Source: Ceriagrion tenellum
Taxonomy: Eukaryota; Arthropoda; Insecta; Odonata; Coenagrionidae
Length of the DNA: 64,000 nt
Reading direction: 5' to 3'
Assembly: GCA_963169105.1 (NCBI GenBank)
Contig: OY720643.1
Span: 96,110,848 to 96,174,847, forward strand
A program made the position numbers and the translations under genes. The notes under the pieces are model-generated. The model was given only the letters and a program-made list of their open reading frames with translations. It made no database searches and was not told where the DNA came from. Of the stretch, positions 1 to 11,035 are shown one piece after another (the stretch's first letter is position 1; each line of letters starts with the position of its first letter).

Positions 1-900
1 TTTGTTGCTCGAAAAATCACCGTAATCTCTTATTACTGTAAACTACATCAATTTAAATTCTCTATTTAGATTATACATCACTAAAAAGTTGCTTTCCCAA
101 GACACAAAATCACGGTAAGTTCAATTTAATGAGTCACATATTAGCATATTTACGATGTAAAATTAAGTATATGTAAACGTGAAATGAGTCCCTTGCTTAA
201 GGTGGAGTGAATGAGAATGTGCCAATTAAATTTAATTACGATGAGTTCAAACCTAGCACAAGAAGAGCATGGGTTGATGGAAGAAGCGGATGAATGGAAA
301 TTTCCAGAACAGGGGAAAGTGCGACAATACAGGAGACAGCGCCAAGGAGGGGATATGAGTTATCGGAGAAACAGTCTAGTGGATGGGATGAGAACCTTGA
401 AGCAAAACTCAGGAGTGAAACAGAGCAATGGCTCCGGAGGGAGGAGGAGAGTTATCCTCTTCCGACTAGAGCAGGGATGCACGAGGGCAAAAAAAAGGGT
501 GTTGCCGGAGGGTTTTTAGAAGCAATAGTTGTCAAGGAGATGCCAAAGAAAGGCATCGTATCCTTCCGCTCCCCTCAAGGTGGAAAATAGAGGCTTCCTA
601 TCTTTACAATTCTTGTTTCCACACCTTCGTGTCCTTTATTTATTTATTTTATTTTTTGACTTGCCAATAACAGGTTTTTCGACGTTATGGACTTCCAGCA
701 AGGAGCTGTGCGCTTCAGGTCCCTTTTCAAGTCGACAAGATGGGAGTGTGGAAGAGGTCTAGTGTCTGTAAGGTGGATAAAATGAAATCACAGGGTATGG
801 CGACAAGAACGTCCTGTTCCGATACACATCCGGGCGAGCTATAGAGTTTGTGAGACTGGGGAGAAATAAAACCTTACAACCCTATCAGAGGAATGAGTAA
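1..900. other. unrecognised region with short purine-rich frames
   Basis: No family is recognised. Two overlapping plus-strand frames (211-519 and 294-590) run through a purine-rich patch. They are short, compositionally biased and have no motif I know, so I do not call them genes. They may be a decayed repeat. Confidence 0.3.
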
Positions 901-2379
901 CTCCCAACTCAGAGACGATATTGAAAGCTGTTTGTCACCGGATGATAGGATTGGAGAGTAATCTTTTATTCGAGAACTGCCGACTGTCGCGACTTCTGGC
1001 AAAACACTCGTAAAGTTAATTTTTTTATCTCATGTTTTGCAACTCATATGGACCCAAACAGAAAGCCGTTGCAAAACTTAAGCTCATAATTCATACCTGG
1101 GCATTCTTTGTGAAGTTTTTGATCTCAAGAGAAATGCAGAACATACTTTAGGGGTTGAAAAAATAAAAATGAATTCTTTAAGAATTTGTAGTGTTCCGAA
1201 CTTGAACTATTGACAAAACCCACGATTAAATTGCAAACATCACTGAAACAAATGTGTACCTAAGAAATCGGGTTCTTGATGCGACACGAAAATTTGATGA
1301 AATACTATATTTCGTTTGCAATGGGGTTTAAGAAAATGTTGCTTCTGGACTAATTCCTTATAATTAAAATAATCAAGCGCTTGTAGTTCTAGAGAATCAC
1401 AAGTACTTGTTCTTGTCCAAGAGGTACACTAAGCAGTTATTGCGAAATTACCTCATAAAAAATATTATGCCAAAACAGTTATTTTATGATTAAGAATTGT
1501 CGTAATCTGAAGTCAACTTTTTACTTTAGAATGTTTGAAAATAAGGTATTTTGGCGAAGGACTTAGTTAAAAAGCAATTAAAGGGAAATCCTTTATTCCA
1601 ACGTCAGTTTTTCTGGTAAACCAAAATATTGTTCATGTAACCAATAACTTGAAGCACATTATACAAAACTACGATTTCATCTGTAAAAAATGTAATAATA
1701 GAAAAAAATTATTGCGCTTGAAATATGATAAGTGTTGACCGGTTGATTGGAGAAGGTAATAAGAAATTAGACTTTTCCAGCGCGTGGGAATCAAAAGCTC
1801 CGTTCACGATATCCACTGGGTAAAAAAATCCATTGCAAAGCTTCGGTATTCTAGTTGGCCATCGTTTTCGCGCTTGATTTTTTTAACTATAAAAAAATCC
1901 TGAAATTAGCTTCTTAAATGCGCTAAATGATCTTCTTTTCTTCTCAAATAGTTGTTTTAATTTATCACATTTCAGCGGGAAATAAGCGTTGCATAATGAA
2001 TCTTCACTAAGTTAAGAGGTATAAAAGCGATTCTGTGGTTGAGGTGCCTACAAATTGTGTAATCGAGTCCCGTCTGTGTGGCTTTATACGCTTGCCCGAA
2101 CTTTTGAGTGGTTATTTTAAATACATTGCGTACAAAATGGCTAACGAAGTACTAATACCCAAAAAGACATTTAAGAAAATGTAAAGCTTGTCTGCTAATA
2201 ATGTTTTTCTGCTCACCATCTCGGTTTACCTAAACATCCAAAACATCCAAATATCCAAATGGGATATAAACCCCTCAGTATTTAAAACATGCAACACATT
2301 TTTCAATAAGGAAATTTCTTCATTATTTATTTTTATTTACATGTTTGCATTCGGCTTATAAATGAATTGAAACACTTCT
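901..2379. other. AT-rich DNA, nothing recognised
   Basis: No coding frame, inverted repeat or tandem array that I can support. Confidence 0.5.
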
Positions 2380-2880
2380 CACGACTGGCGGTGAATGGGA
2401 AAGTGCCGCCATCCACGTAACCTTTAACACATTAAAATGGATTAAGGTTACAGCCGTGAGAACACGAAATGAACTCCCGACAACAACGTCCTGAAGCACG
2501 CAGTGGCGAGACAAGAAGAAGAAGGAGTATTCAGGAGGTAAAGAGAGAAAGAGAAGACGAGGTCGTCTTTAGTTTACAAGAAGAATAACAAGACGAAGCT
2601 CCCGCACACAACCGCTGAGAGAGTGTCAGCATTGGAGAGGGGAGAGAGAAAAAAAAACAACGTAGCTCTATAAACTTACGTCCCCTCACATACACACGCA
2701 AACTAGCTCATACACAAGCTTCTGCCGTCTCTTCTCCTCGTGGAAAAGAGAAAGGTTTTCTCGTTGGCGACAAAAGAGGCTGCCGACGAAGGCTTGAATG
2801 AGATCAGAAGAGAGTAGAGTGGAAGAGGTAAAGGCGAAGGCGAGAGAATGCAGATATTCTAATGCCAGTACCGCCTGTGC
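2380..2880. other. purine-rich block
   Basis: The plus strand is dominated by G and A (runs such as agaagaagaaggag), with more CG dinucleotides than its surroundings. There is no long ORF. It could be a transcribed 5' leader or a decayed simple repeat. It mirrors the pyrimidine-rich tracts near 13.6, 18.1, 54.5, 57.8 and 63.7 kb if read on the other strand. Confidence 0.4.
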
Positions 2881-5280
2881 AACGATATACAGTATGAGGA
2901 AAAAAAGAAAAATATTGTGTTACAGGTTTATTATATAACTAAGTTGATAAACGCCATAGTCGTAACCTCGGATAGAAACCTTTGACATTAAATATACTAA
3001 GAGTTGCAATAACAGGACATGTTTAATCTACTTCATACGAGTTTCTCCTTCGCAACAATAATAAAACGTTTTTGTACAACAGAGTTGGTGTTGTTTTTAT
3101 TGCTCATAATAAGGATGATCTACTCCGTCAACTCTTAGTCTTAAAACTGAAGAACTAAGAAAGAAGCATTCTGTATAAGACTGTTTTAGTCTCTGGACAC
3201 ATATAATATCACTTGATAAAATAAATGAATAGGCTCAATGTTAATCTGGCCTTTCTGGATCATATGTCAAACCCATAGTGGAATCTGGTGCAGAAACGAC
3301 AGCTTTAAGAACCTACAAAGTGACTATTGGAAGAACAAGAACGGACAAAGATATTGATAACGCAAAACGCAACTTAAGACAATTAGAGAATCATTGAGTG
3401 GGGGTAGTATTTTATAACAAATAATGTCGTTAGTTAAAAATGGAAGCAAATAAGACTGTAACTCGCACACATCAACAGAATGATGTGATATTAATTCCCC
3501 TGTATTGCCAGAGCGTACATTAACTAATCCTTTAAAAAATTGACTAGCCAACTTCAAGAAGAAGAATACATACACAATATGTATCTGCATCTATGCATGA
3601 CCCTGTATTCTCAAGTGGAGATATGTAGCAAGCCAGCCATAAAAATCGGAGGGAATTTGTAAAGTTTTAATAGGCACTTAAATTAGGTTACGATGAGTAT
3701 TCATTCTCTAAACACTTCATCTCCATTCACAGTCAACAATCTATCGTAATGTTTTTTTTCTCATTGTCAATAAAGAAGTGAAATAATGGGACGTTACATA
3801 AAGAGTCCAGTAGAAACTTATTTTTCTCCATCGAGTGCATCATCACCATACGCATTAAGTCGTCGAACGGAAGTTTTCAATTTAGAGCAATGATAGAGCA
3901 TTTAGTAATCACGTCACAAATGGCTGCTTATAATTAAGTCTGTCATTATTTTCATTTGATTGCCTTCATTCATAGAAGTGTGCTTTATCAAGCATTATAC
4001 TACCATAACTTTTATTAGATAAAATGATGAAGGCAGTACTCTATTCACAACCATTCCGTAACAATGGATTTTATCAAGCCAACAAAGACCTTACTATGAA
4101 AATAAAAATTGCGTATTTGATGGGCTGGGGAAGGGGCATGAGTTATTTTAGATTGGTTTTGGGGATTAGGATGATTAATTCGTGACACAGCCTCAAAGAA
4201 ATCGTGTAACCGTTGCACTCGGTCCGGAGGTGTTTCCAAAGAAAGGCCTAGGTCCAATTCTTTTTTACTTCCATCTGTTTACCGATTCATCTATACTTTG
4301 TACATGGCAATCAGTCAGTCATAACGGCAAATTATTATTTTTCCGTTCCTCACTTAATAAATTAAAAGTCAGATTTAGCATCTTTATATTCCCACATTTT
4401 ATTAGACTGGTTTCTGGCCTGAGATTATCCTTCACAAAACTGAGAATATTTCAGTCATCATCTTCATGCTCTCTTTGGAAGGGATATTTTAAAAGTCTCT
4501 CAATTTCTTTTCAATATTCTGAGATTTTCCACTCTTCTCTGGATCAACGAAGTTGAGCGAGTGGTGGATAGTGAGATGATGAAGCCTAGGGTCACGTTGA
4601 AGAGAAACATACCCTTTCCCACAGTCAGTGATTACTTTAGGCCTATTTTCCTCCTCCTCGATGCAGGTTTCTACACTTTGACTGAGAGCAGTAACCTAGG
4701 ACGCCCTTTGGCTTCTCGGTCTATGCCTACCAAAACCGATTGCCCCGTTAACGAGCACCTAATATTTTATTTCATATCCAGTCATTCATCGTTCTCATTT
4801 ATTAGTGCTCGCTTATAATTATCATCATAAGTTCTAGGTATTTTAATGTTTAAATAAATCTCGAAATACTTACTATACCATAATGACGACGTTCAGAAAT
4901 TTTGAATAAAATAAAAGATAGATAATAGTTTTCCCAGTTTTCATATGATGTATCATAAAAAAGTTTCAAGTATGATCCATGGGGAATCTATTTCTGAGGC
5001 TAGTAACATCTATGAGAAAAAGAAAAATAGATGAAATGAAAAATTGATTTCGGTTTTGTTAAAATAATGCAGTTTAAAGCTATTTTGTTTTATGTTTCAG
5101 TGCGAGCAGCATCTGCACTCTTGCTATTTCTGACTAGTGACACGCGCGGTGGACGTTCAGCCGATATTTCGGATAAGATTTCCACAAGTATCACAGTATG
5201 AAGGCCGTAATCCAACTGAATAAGTGAAGAAATTTTAACAAGTATTGATCCTAATAACTTCATTTGGCTAGACGCCTCAC
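2881..5280. other. AT-rich DNA with unrecognised open stretch
   Basis: No family is recognised. The plus strand is open in one frame at 4182-4556, and another frame runs 4561-4818. These translations carry no motif I know and are Ser/Phe-rich, as expected of chance frames. Confidence 0.4.
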
Positions 5281-5340
5281 AGCTGCCATAGTGTAGTGAT
5301 AATGCAGGTAAGCAGGTTACGCTGGTTCGTCCAAAAGTTG
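5281..5340 (+). repeat. tRNA-like patch, possible SINE head
   Basis: The sequence atagtgtagtgataatgc resembles a pol III A box. About 30 bases later ggttcgtcc resembles a B box (GGTTCGANTCC) missing two bases. Spacing is about right for a tRNA-derived head, but no acceptor stem is seen and the B box is damaged. It could be a SINE relic, a tRNA pseudogene or chance. Confidence 0.3.
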
Positions 5341-8290
5341 TCTGAGCTGAACATTATTCTACAAGTGTTTGACTCCTTTCCTGAAAATAAGCTTAGAAAT
5401 GATCTTCGCGAATAAGATCGTCTGGGTCACCTTCCTTCTTCAGAGCAACCAACTTGCTCCCATTATGTTTTGCAGTTAGCAGTCGAATGCGTGAGGTTTG
5501 AAACGAATGCAAGTACTCTCATGTGTTCGGAGACATTGATTTTAGACTGCGTACTTATTATGGAAGTTTGGTAATGACAATTTCAATATTTCTGGTAAAT
5601 TTTATGATAAAAATACAAACTTGCTACGAAGTAATAGGCCATGGTATTTTTTCAAAACTGCTCTGCCGTATTTTCTAAAATTTCTTCTAGACTCTCTCAA
5701 AAAACGACAAAATATTAGCATATTCCTTTTATTTGGATGAATTATATATTATTTCCGAAAGTTTTTTTATAAAAACTGATTCAATTGATAGCAAATGTTA
5801 CGAGAACCCCTCTCAGACGATATTTTGTCCAAAGTGTATCTAAAGTTGGGCGGGAATAAGGCGAGAAAAGAAGTGAATATCACACATTTCCATTATTGTT
5901 CACAGCTGAACTCCCAATACGTCTGCTCTTCGCCCTTGCAGGTCCGTGTTGGACTTACAAGCAGACAGAGTCAGAATCCCGAGAGAAAATACCGGAAACT
6001 TCTCTCACTTAAATTCCTCATTCCTTTTACATTCTCCGAGCGCCTGTCAAAGGAATTCGAATGGATATCTTGGGATTTACGCTGCCGCCCTGTAACTTCA
6101 AGCTCGAAGGCCAACTTTTTACTGCTGCGGGAGGACTAGATCCCCTCAAAAACTAGAAGAGAATCCATTATAATAAAATAAAATTGAGGAAAAGTAAACG
6201 AAGTTGAGTTTCTTCAACGGACGTGAAGAACTCTGGCACCAATGGAGCTGGAACGTGAGTGAAAATAAACGTCCATAGAAAAGATATTGAGAGAGTGAAG
6301 CTGGAGATAAATCAACCACCAAGAAACTTGTATTATTTTAGTAAGGTTATAGAAAAATCTAGGACACACATAAAGCAAAGCAATTTATAAAGACAGTGCC
6401 TCCAGAACATTAATTGGTATCTATTTTATACATACTTTTGATCTATTACTTTCATCAGGACTGCATAATTCTTACTTGGTATAATGTTACGCCAGAGTAC
6501 GCATGCTACAAATATGAACCCTAAGAGTATTTTTATCATAAGTAATGTGAACACAAAACCATTTGGGACATACATATGCTACGGCAAGAGGTATCAGAAT
6601 TTGACGCAATTGTTCACAATAAATGTGCGATTGGGCAATCAAAGGTATCTTATAGAACGCAAAATTATGCACAAAAGCCCTACTACTATAGTAGGTAATA
6701 TTTTAACAATAGACTACGTCCTTCTGTAGCGATCTATTTTCAATTGCGAACAAGCATGTACTTGAACAACCTCAACAACCATTATTCTATAACTTGGTTA
6801 GGAAAAGGCATTAAAAGGCCACTAATATTGCTGAAATAGTACTGGCGGACGTTTACAAATGTAATACGTTTTATGACACCAATAAATTAGCTACCCTCAC
6901 ATTATTACTAGAGTACCTCACTGAACACGGAATGATAAATTTATTACAAGGGCGCATCAGTTTTGAATTATCCCACACCAGCTAGCAATTGATTAAGGAA
7001 AAACGCAAAATTTTCAGCACAAGATATGTCAGAGGTAAGTCCTTCCTAATGAAAACGGAAATATCACATTTGCTAAGCATTAACGAAAATATTCGATCAT
7101 GATGGTACGAAATAATTTTCAAGTGTGCTCGGAGAAAAAGGAAATATGTGACACATTATTCGTTGCTACAACTACGGACATCTCATCAAAATAAATAAAG
7201 TCCAGTATTAATTATTTTTGCCATGGCCTTCTCATTTTTCCAAAGTTATTTTTTCAGATATTAGGTATTACATCGCAATAGCTGCGTTAAAATCCGGGGA
7301 ATGAAGTAAACACACTTCACTCACCGCGAGTGCAATCACCAAAGAAAAAACAAACGAAACTGATCAAGCTTAAAATTTAGTATCACTGAGCAAAAATGCA
7401 AAAATACCTGTTTATAAAAGTAGAGAAGGAAATTTCAATAATAATCTATTCAGTGACAGTTAATCAATTCAACGATTCAGGAAGGAGGAAAAATGACAAT
7501 GGAACGCAATTCATTTTCATTTGTGGGGGAAAATTTTTCCGATGCAACTAGAAATTTTTTGCAGATTTCAGGTACACGTAATTACGTTCCGTATTCATCA
7601 TAATTAATGGAGTCCAGTGCATCATTACTACTGACGTTTTTAATTACATTCTGCATAAAATTCGCTTAATGTTTTTTGCATACGTGTTTCATTTATTTTT
7701 TATTTACGAAATATGGCCAACGGAATTGATCATGTAACACGCATGAATCTCTTTTAAACAACGGGACGAAAAACAAGATTTCTAAAATGCCAGGCAGAAT
7801 CAAATATTCTCTCAATTTACAAAACTCTCCCTCCAGAACTTCACGCTAATTAAAAAAAGTCACGAATACCTTCCGTAATTAGTTTGTAAAACAGGAAAAC
7901 TCATAAGTGATGATTAAGCGATACTGTTCCAAATGTCACGGTTGTAGCTACAATCAATTTTAAATCCTAGTATTTTGTGACCCCAATTTTCCAGCGCCAA
8001 GCATTGAAACTTATATATAAATTATATTACGTTCCATGGAGCAAAAAAACCTGAAACGGCGAAAGAAATTTCCTGCCAAAAACACCTAACTTTCACTCAT
8101 ATGACCATTCTTAAAAATGGACGATAATTATCAAACAAATGTTTATTGAAAAAACGGTGATTTGAAATTTCATTACTATAAATCACCTTGGGAGGCTAAT
8201 TTAGCGGTGAGTAAATTATTTATTTTAGGCTGTCCTTTTCCGAAATGAATAATTTTCGCCATTCCGCGGTGCCAAAGCAGGCCTGATCAG
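5341..8290. other. AT-rich DNA, nothing recognised
   Basis: The longest frame is 5795-6139 (114 codons, plus), which is slightly more GC-rich than its surroundings and matches nothing I know. Frames on both strands at 6484-6729 overlap each other and look like chance. Confidence 0.45.
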
Positions 8291-8500
8291 AACCCGGCCA
8301 CGTCATAAACTTTGAAAATTTCAAAGTTTATCGCCAGAGAAAATAAATATTTCCCTCGGCTAACACGAGAGACGATTGAACTAGCCAAAAATACAGAAAA
8401 TTTCAACAGGCAAGATGGCTATCCTCTCTCCTCAACGTTCAAATGTCTTTCCCAACAATTGAATTCAAAGCTCAAGCCGGCCAATCAACGTGCGCCTGAT
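8290..8500 (+). pseudogene. Penelope-like element: C-terminal tail of GIY-YIG endonuclease
   Basis: The frame beginning at 8312 reads ARENKYFPRLTRETIEL, then NFNRQDGYPLS. This matches the conserved end of PLE polyproteins, just after the GIY-YIG domain (typically a YFpRl..EaIEI..h..NFNReDGY.LSp.Wk pattern). The preceding codons, HVINFENFKV, lie in a neighbouring frame, so a small indel separates the two parts. In intact PLEs this region belongs to the endonuclease that nicks target DNA for reverse transcription. The catalytic GIY and YIG portion and the reverse transcriptase are absent, so this is a 5'-truncated relic. A PLE-style terminal unit with a TATA box and hammerhead-like motif follows directly. 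The same tail recurs at 56.95 kb. The family assignment is from memory of the consensus; the frameshift is seen directly. Confidence 0.72.
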
Positions 8501-8504
8501 TAGC

Positions 8505-8640
8505 TCAAGCATTGCTTATATATAAAGGAACAAGAATCTCTGTAGCTCATTCAGGACCTGACAACCCTAGCTGTAACGTTAGCGAAACTGTTGTTTGTTA
8601 ATATGAATCAATTCGGGAAAAACCCGAATAAACTGAACTC
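8505..8640 (+). promoter_or_regulatory. PLE terminal-unit-like segment: TATA box, hammerhead-like core, hairpin
   Basis: Downstream of the endonuclease tail are gcttatatataaagg (TATA box, about 8515-8527) and, about 35 bases on, cctgac...gttagcgaaactgttg. This has the CTGA...GAAAC spacing of the minimal hammerhead ribozymes known in PLE terminal repeats, although the CUGANGA core is imperfect (CTGACAA). A perfect 7-bp stem with a 5-base loop (attcggg/cccgaat) lies at 8611-8629. PLE terminal units carry internal promoters, so the combination is coherent. Ribozyme activity is an inference and doubtful given the core changes. Confidence 0.5.
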
Positions 8641-9055
8641 AGCAAATCACCTAGGAGGCCTCCTTGCCAATTTTAGTGGAAATGATACCATTCAGAGTCA
8701 TACAATGGCTAAGGATGTGGAATATACATGAGAACGATTGTTAAAATAGTAAATAGTCCTCAAAAGTACAAGGAAGTACACCACTATAAACGAGCGCCCT
8801 CCCATACATAAGCATGTGCTATCGAGCTACCACTCTGCAGTACCTGAAACCAAAAGATGAGGGAGGGAAGACAGTTTAAGGATGCAACCTGATCGGTGCT
8901 AAGCATTGTACCTCACACATAGCCATGCGCTATACAGTATCCCAATGAAGGTGAGAAAATACGACATAAGGATAAAAATGTCCGCTCAAGAGTTTTCCCC
9001 AAAGGGTTATAGAATTAAACGAGCTATTCCAATCTAGGAGGGATTTACAGGATCT
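8641..9055. other. nothing recognised
   Basis: Moderately AT-rich sequence between two transposon relics. No motif recognised. Confidence 0.4.
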
Positions 9056-9405
9056 TGAAAGGGAAGAGAAGAAGACCTCAGCAATTGCTCATGGCTTCGA
9101 GATGGAAAAAAAAGCAATGGCTTATCTAACAGTAAAAAAAATTGATGAAAAAGCTCTGGCATTGTCATGGAAATTATGACTCAGTGGTTCATAAGCTGGT
9201 GTCGGTTTGCATAGAAAATTTCCCAAAGAAAAGCTGTGTCTTTATTCGTTCGATGAAAAACTGAGTCTTGTCAGGCATTTATGCTGTGACATGATAAACT
9301 CACGTAGAAAGCATGATCACCTTTTAGGTCAGACGGAAACTGCCGATAAAGTTTCACTTTCTTTTGATATGCCAGCAAACGTCACCGTAGATACCATGTG
9401 GCTAT
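9056..9405 (+). pseudogene. pogo-superfamily transposase relic
   Basis: In the frame covering 9207-9407 the translation includes RRKHDHLLGQTETAD, then FDMPANVTVDT. This matches the section of pogo/Tigger-type DDE transposases around the first catalytic Asp (usual form ...LLGQIGNADETPV.FDMP..YTVD). Upstream, in other frames, are QWFISWCRF and related fragments that fit the second helix-turn-helix (DNA-binding CENP-B type) domain. The first catalytic motif has changed to TADKV but keeps its Asp. Several frame changes and stops occur, and the remaining catalytic region is missing. It is a different lineage from the Tigger element at 31-34 kb, whose equivalent motif is NMDETALF. Confidence 0.62.
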
Positions 9406-10690
9406 AACTCAAAATCGTGCATAATTTGTTGCATATGTGATTAGAAAACAAGGAGCGCCCTAATAATTGTATCTAAAGTCGAAGGATACTGACTCGCAGT
9501 ATCATAAGGCGTCAATTATTGCAAAGAAAAAAACCTTTTTTATTGGGTAATTTTTCATGTGCGAGGGAATGATCAGTAGAATAGTAAACCTCTGTGTAAT
9601 TAAATAAATTAATTCTGAGATAAGCGCCCGGGTCCATCACTCCAACTAAAGGGTATTTTACGTGACAATTTTAAGGTTCTTCAGAACGACAAATGCGAAA
9701 AGAAGATTAGATGAAATGCGTGAAGGCTTATTTTTCATAAACAACGCAATGTCATAAAAACTGCTTGGTTGAGATGCTGCTATTAATATTCCTTTCAGGG
9801 ATAAGAGAACAATCTGTCAGTCCATGAATCCACTAGAGGGAGGGATCAAATCAGTTTTGGCCTTAATCACCACAGTTCATTGTGCATGAATTTGAGATAT
9901 ATTGTAAAGCCAACATGATTAGACAGTATCAAATTTGATGTTTTTAGTATGAAGAAAGTGTCGGCAGTGACACGAGCATATACCCCGGACGACTCCTTCC
10001 CCATGGACTCCATTTCCCTCATGGTCCTCGCGTTTACCCTCGCCGATCCATCATACGGTTTTGAAAACAGGAATGCTGCCCGCTATACGCATTGATAGGA
10101 CTGAAGGAGTCACAATTCTACCCAGTGGATATGGACTTGCCGACGGTCCGAGAGAAGTATTTACTCATTTTGCAGCTATATAAATTTGAATATTTAAAAA
10201 ATCTAAAGCTTGAGCATTACTTTGAGGTTTCAGTTATTAACAAACTACGTTTTCTCATGCGTGACTTTTATTTTACTATAGTGAAATTTACTTAAAATTG
10301 TAAATTACTACAAAATAATTTATGTAGAGTAACTAAGTTATCTTTCAATTACAACTGTGTTACTGCTGTTGGACTATTTTCAGTCGTAAGAAACAAAATA
10401 CTCATTAAGGCTATAATGCGTTGAAAAATTATAATCATATTTCAAAATTGTTTTCTTTTCAATTAATACCAAAATTTGCATAATTGGCGAATTAAACATT
10501 ATTTATAATTCAAGTCATCGTAAATGAAATATATGTATATCGTTAAAAAATCGACCATTCAGAGACCGTTAGGCTCTGTTTGAAAACTTCTCAGGTCAAG
10601 TGTCAAGACCTGTAAAACATTTTGCACGTCATTGAAGAATGACAATGTTTGTACCCGGTGTATAATTTCAAGGAGGTCTTTGCGGATTTT
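9406..10690. other. AT-rich DNA, nothing recognised
   Basis: No repeat boundary or coding signature. A 67-codon frame at 10092-10295 appears to be chance. Confidence 0.45.
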
Positions 10691-10790
10691 CCAACAGGTT
10701 AGGAATTTATTGGACGATATTTCGACATCTACCATCGCCATCGTCCTCAGAGCACGTCAGTTGCCAAATCCTACGTTCTTATAGACGCCA
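10559..10790 (-). repeat. PLE-type hammerhead-like unit, minus-strand copy
   Basis: Read on the minus strand, about 10770-10705 gives ctgaggacgatgg...tgtcgaaatatcgtcc, then aataaatt. This is the CTGANGA...GAAA...aataaa layout of PLE terminal units. It pairs with a plus-strand copy about 200 bases away (10900-11000). The 10559-10741 minus-strand frame covers the sequence downstream of the motif and is not a recognised protein. Confidence 0.55.
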
Positions 10791-10894
10791 ACGGCTAAGG
10801 TCAGGTCAAATTTGATTCGCCAATTCTCTCTCATACCAAGATAAAAAATAACACAGACAACAGAGAAAATCGGCGCCCGTCAATCAGATTTTTC

Positions 10895-11035
10895 CTAACC
10901 TGAGCCGTTGGTGTCCTGATAAACGCAGAATTTAACAACTGACATGCCCTGAGGACGACGGTGGAGGTCGCCGTTGAAACATCGTCCAATAAATACCAAA
11001 ACTGGCAGAAAACCAGCGAAGACTTCATTTACATT
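10895..11035 (+). repeat. PLE-type hammerhead-like unit, plus-strand copy
   Basis: The plus strand reads ccctgaggacgacggtgg, then cgccgttgaaacatcgtcc and aataaataccaaaactgg. CTGAGGA fits CUGANGA, acgg/ccgt can form stem II, and GAAAC follows, so a minimal hammerhead-like fold can be drawn, though with a compromised stem II/core junction. It is an imperfect inverted copy of 10705-10805, sharing ccaacggct, cgtcctcag and tttattggacgat in reverse complement. No RT lies between them. Confidence 0.58.
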
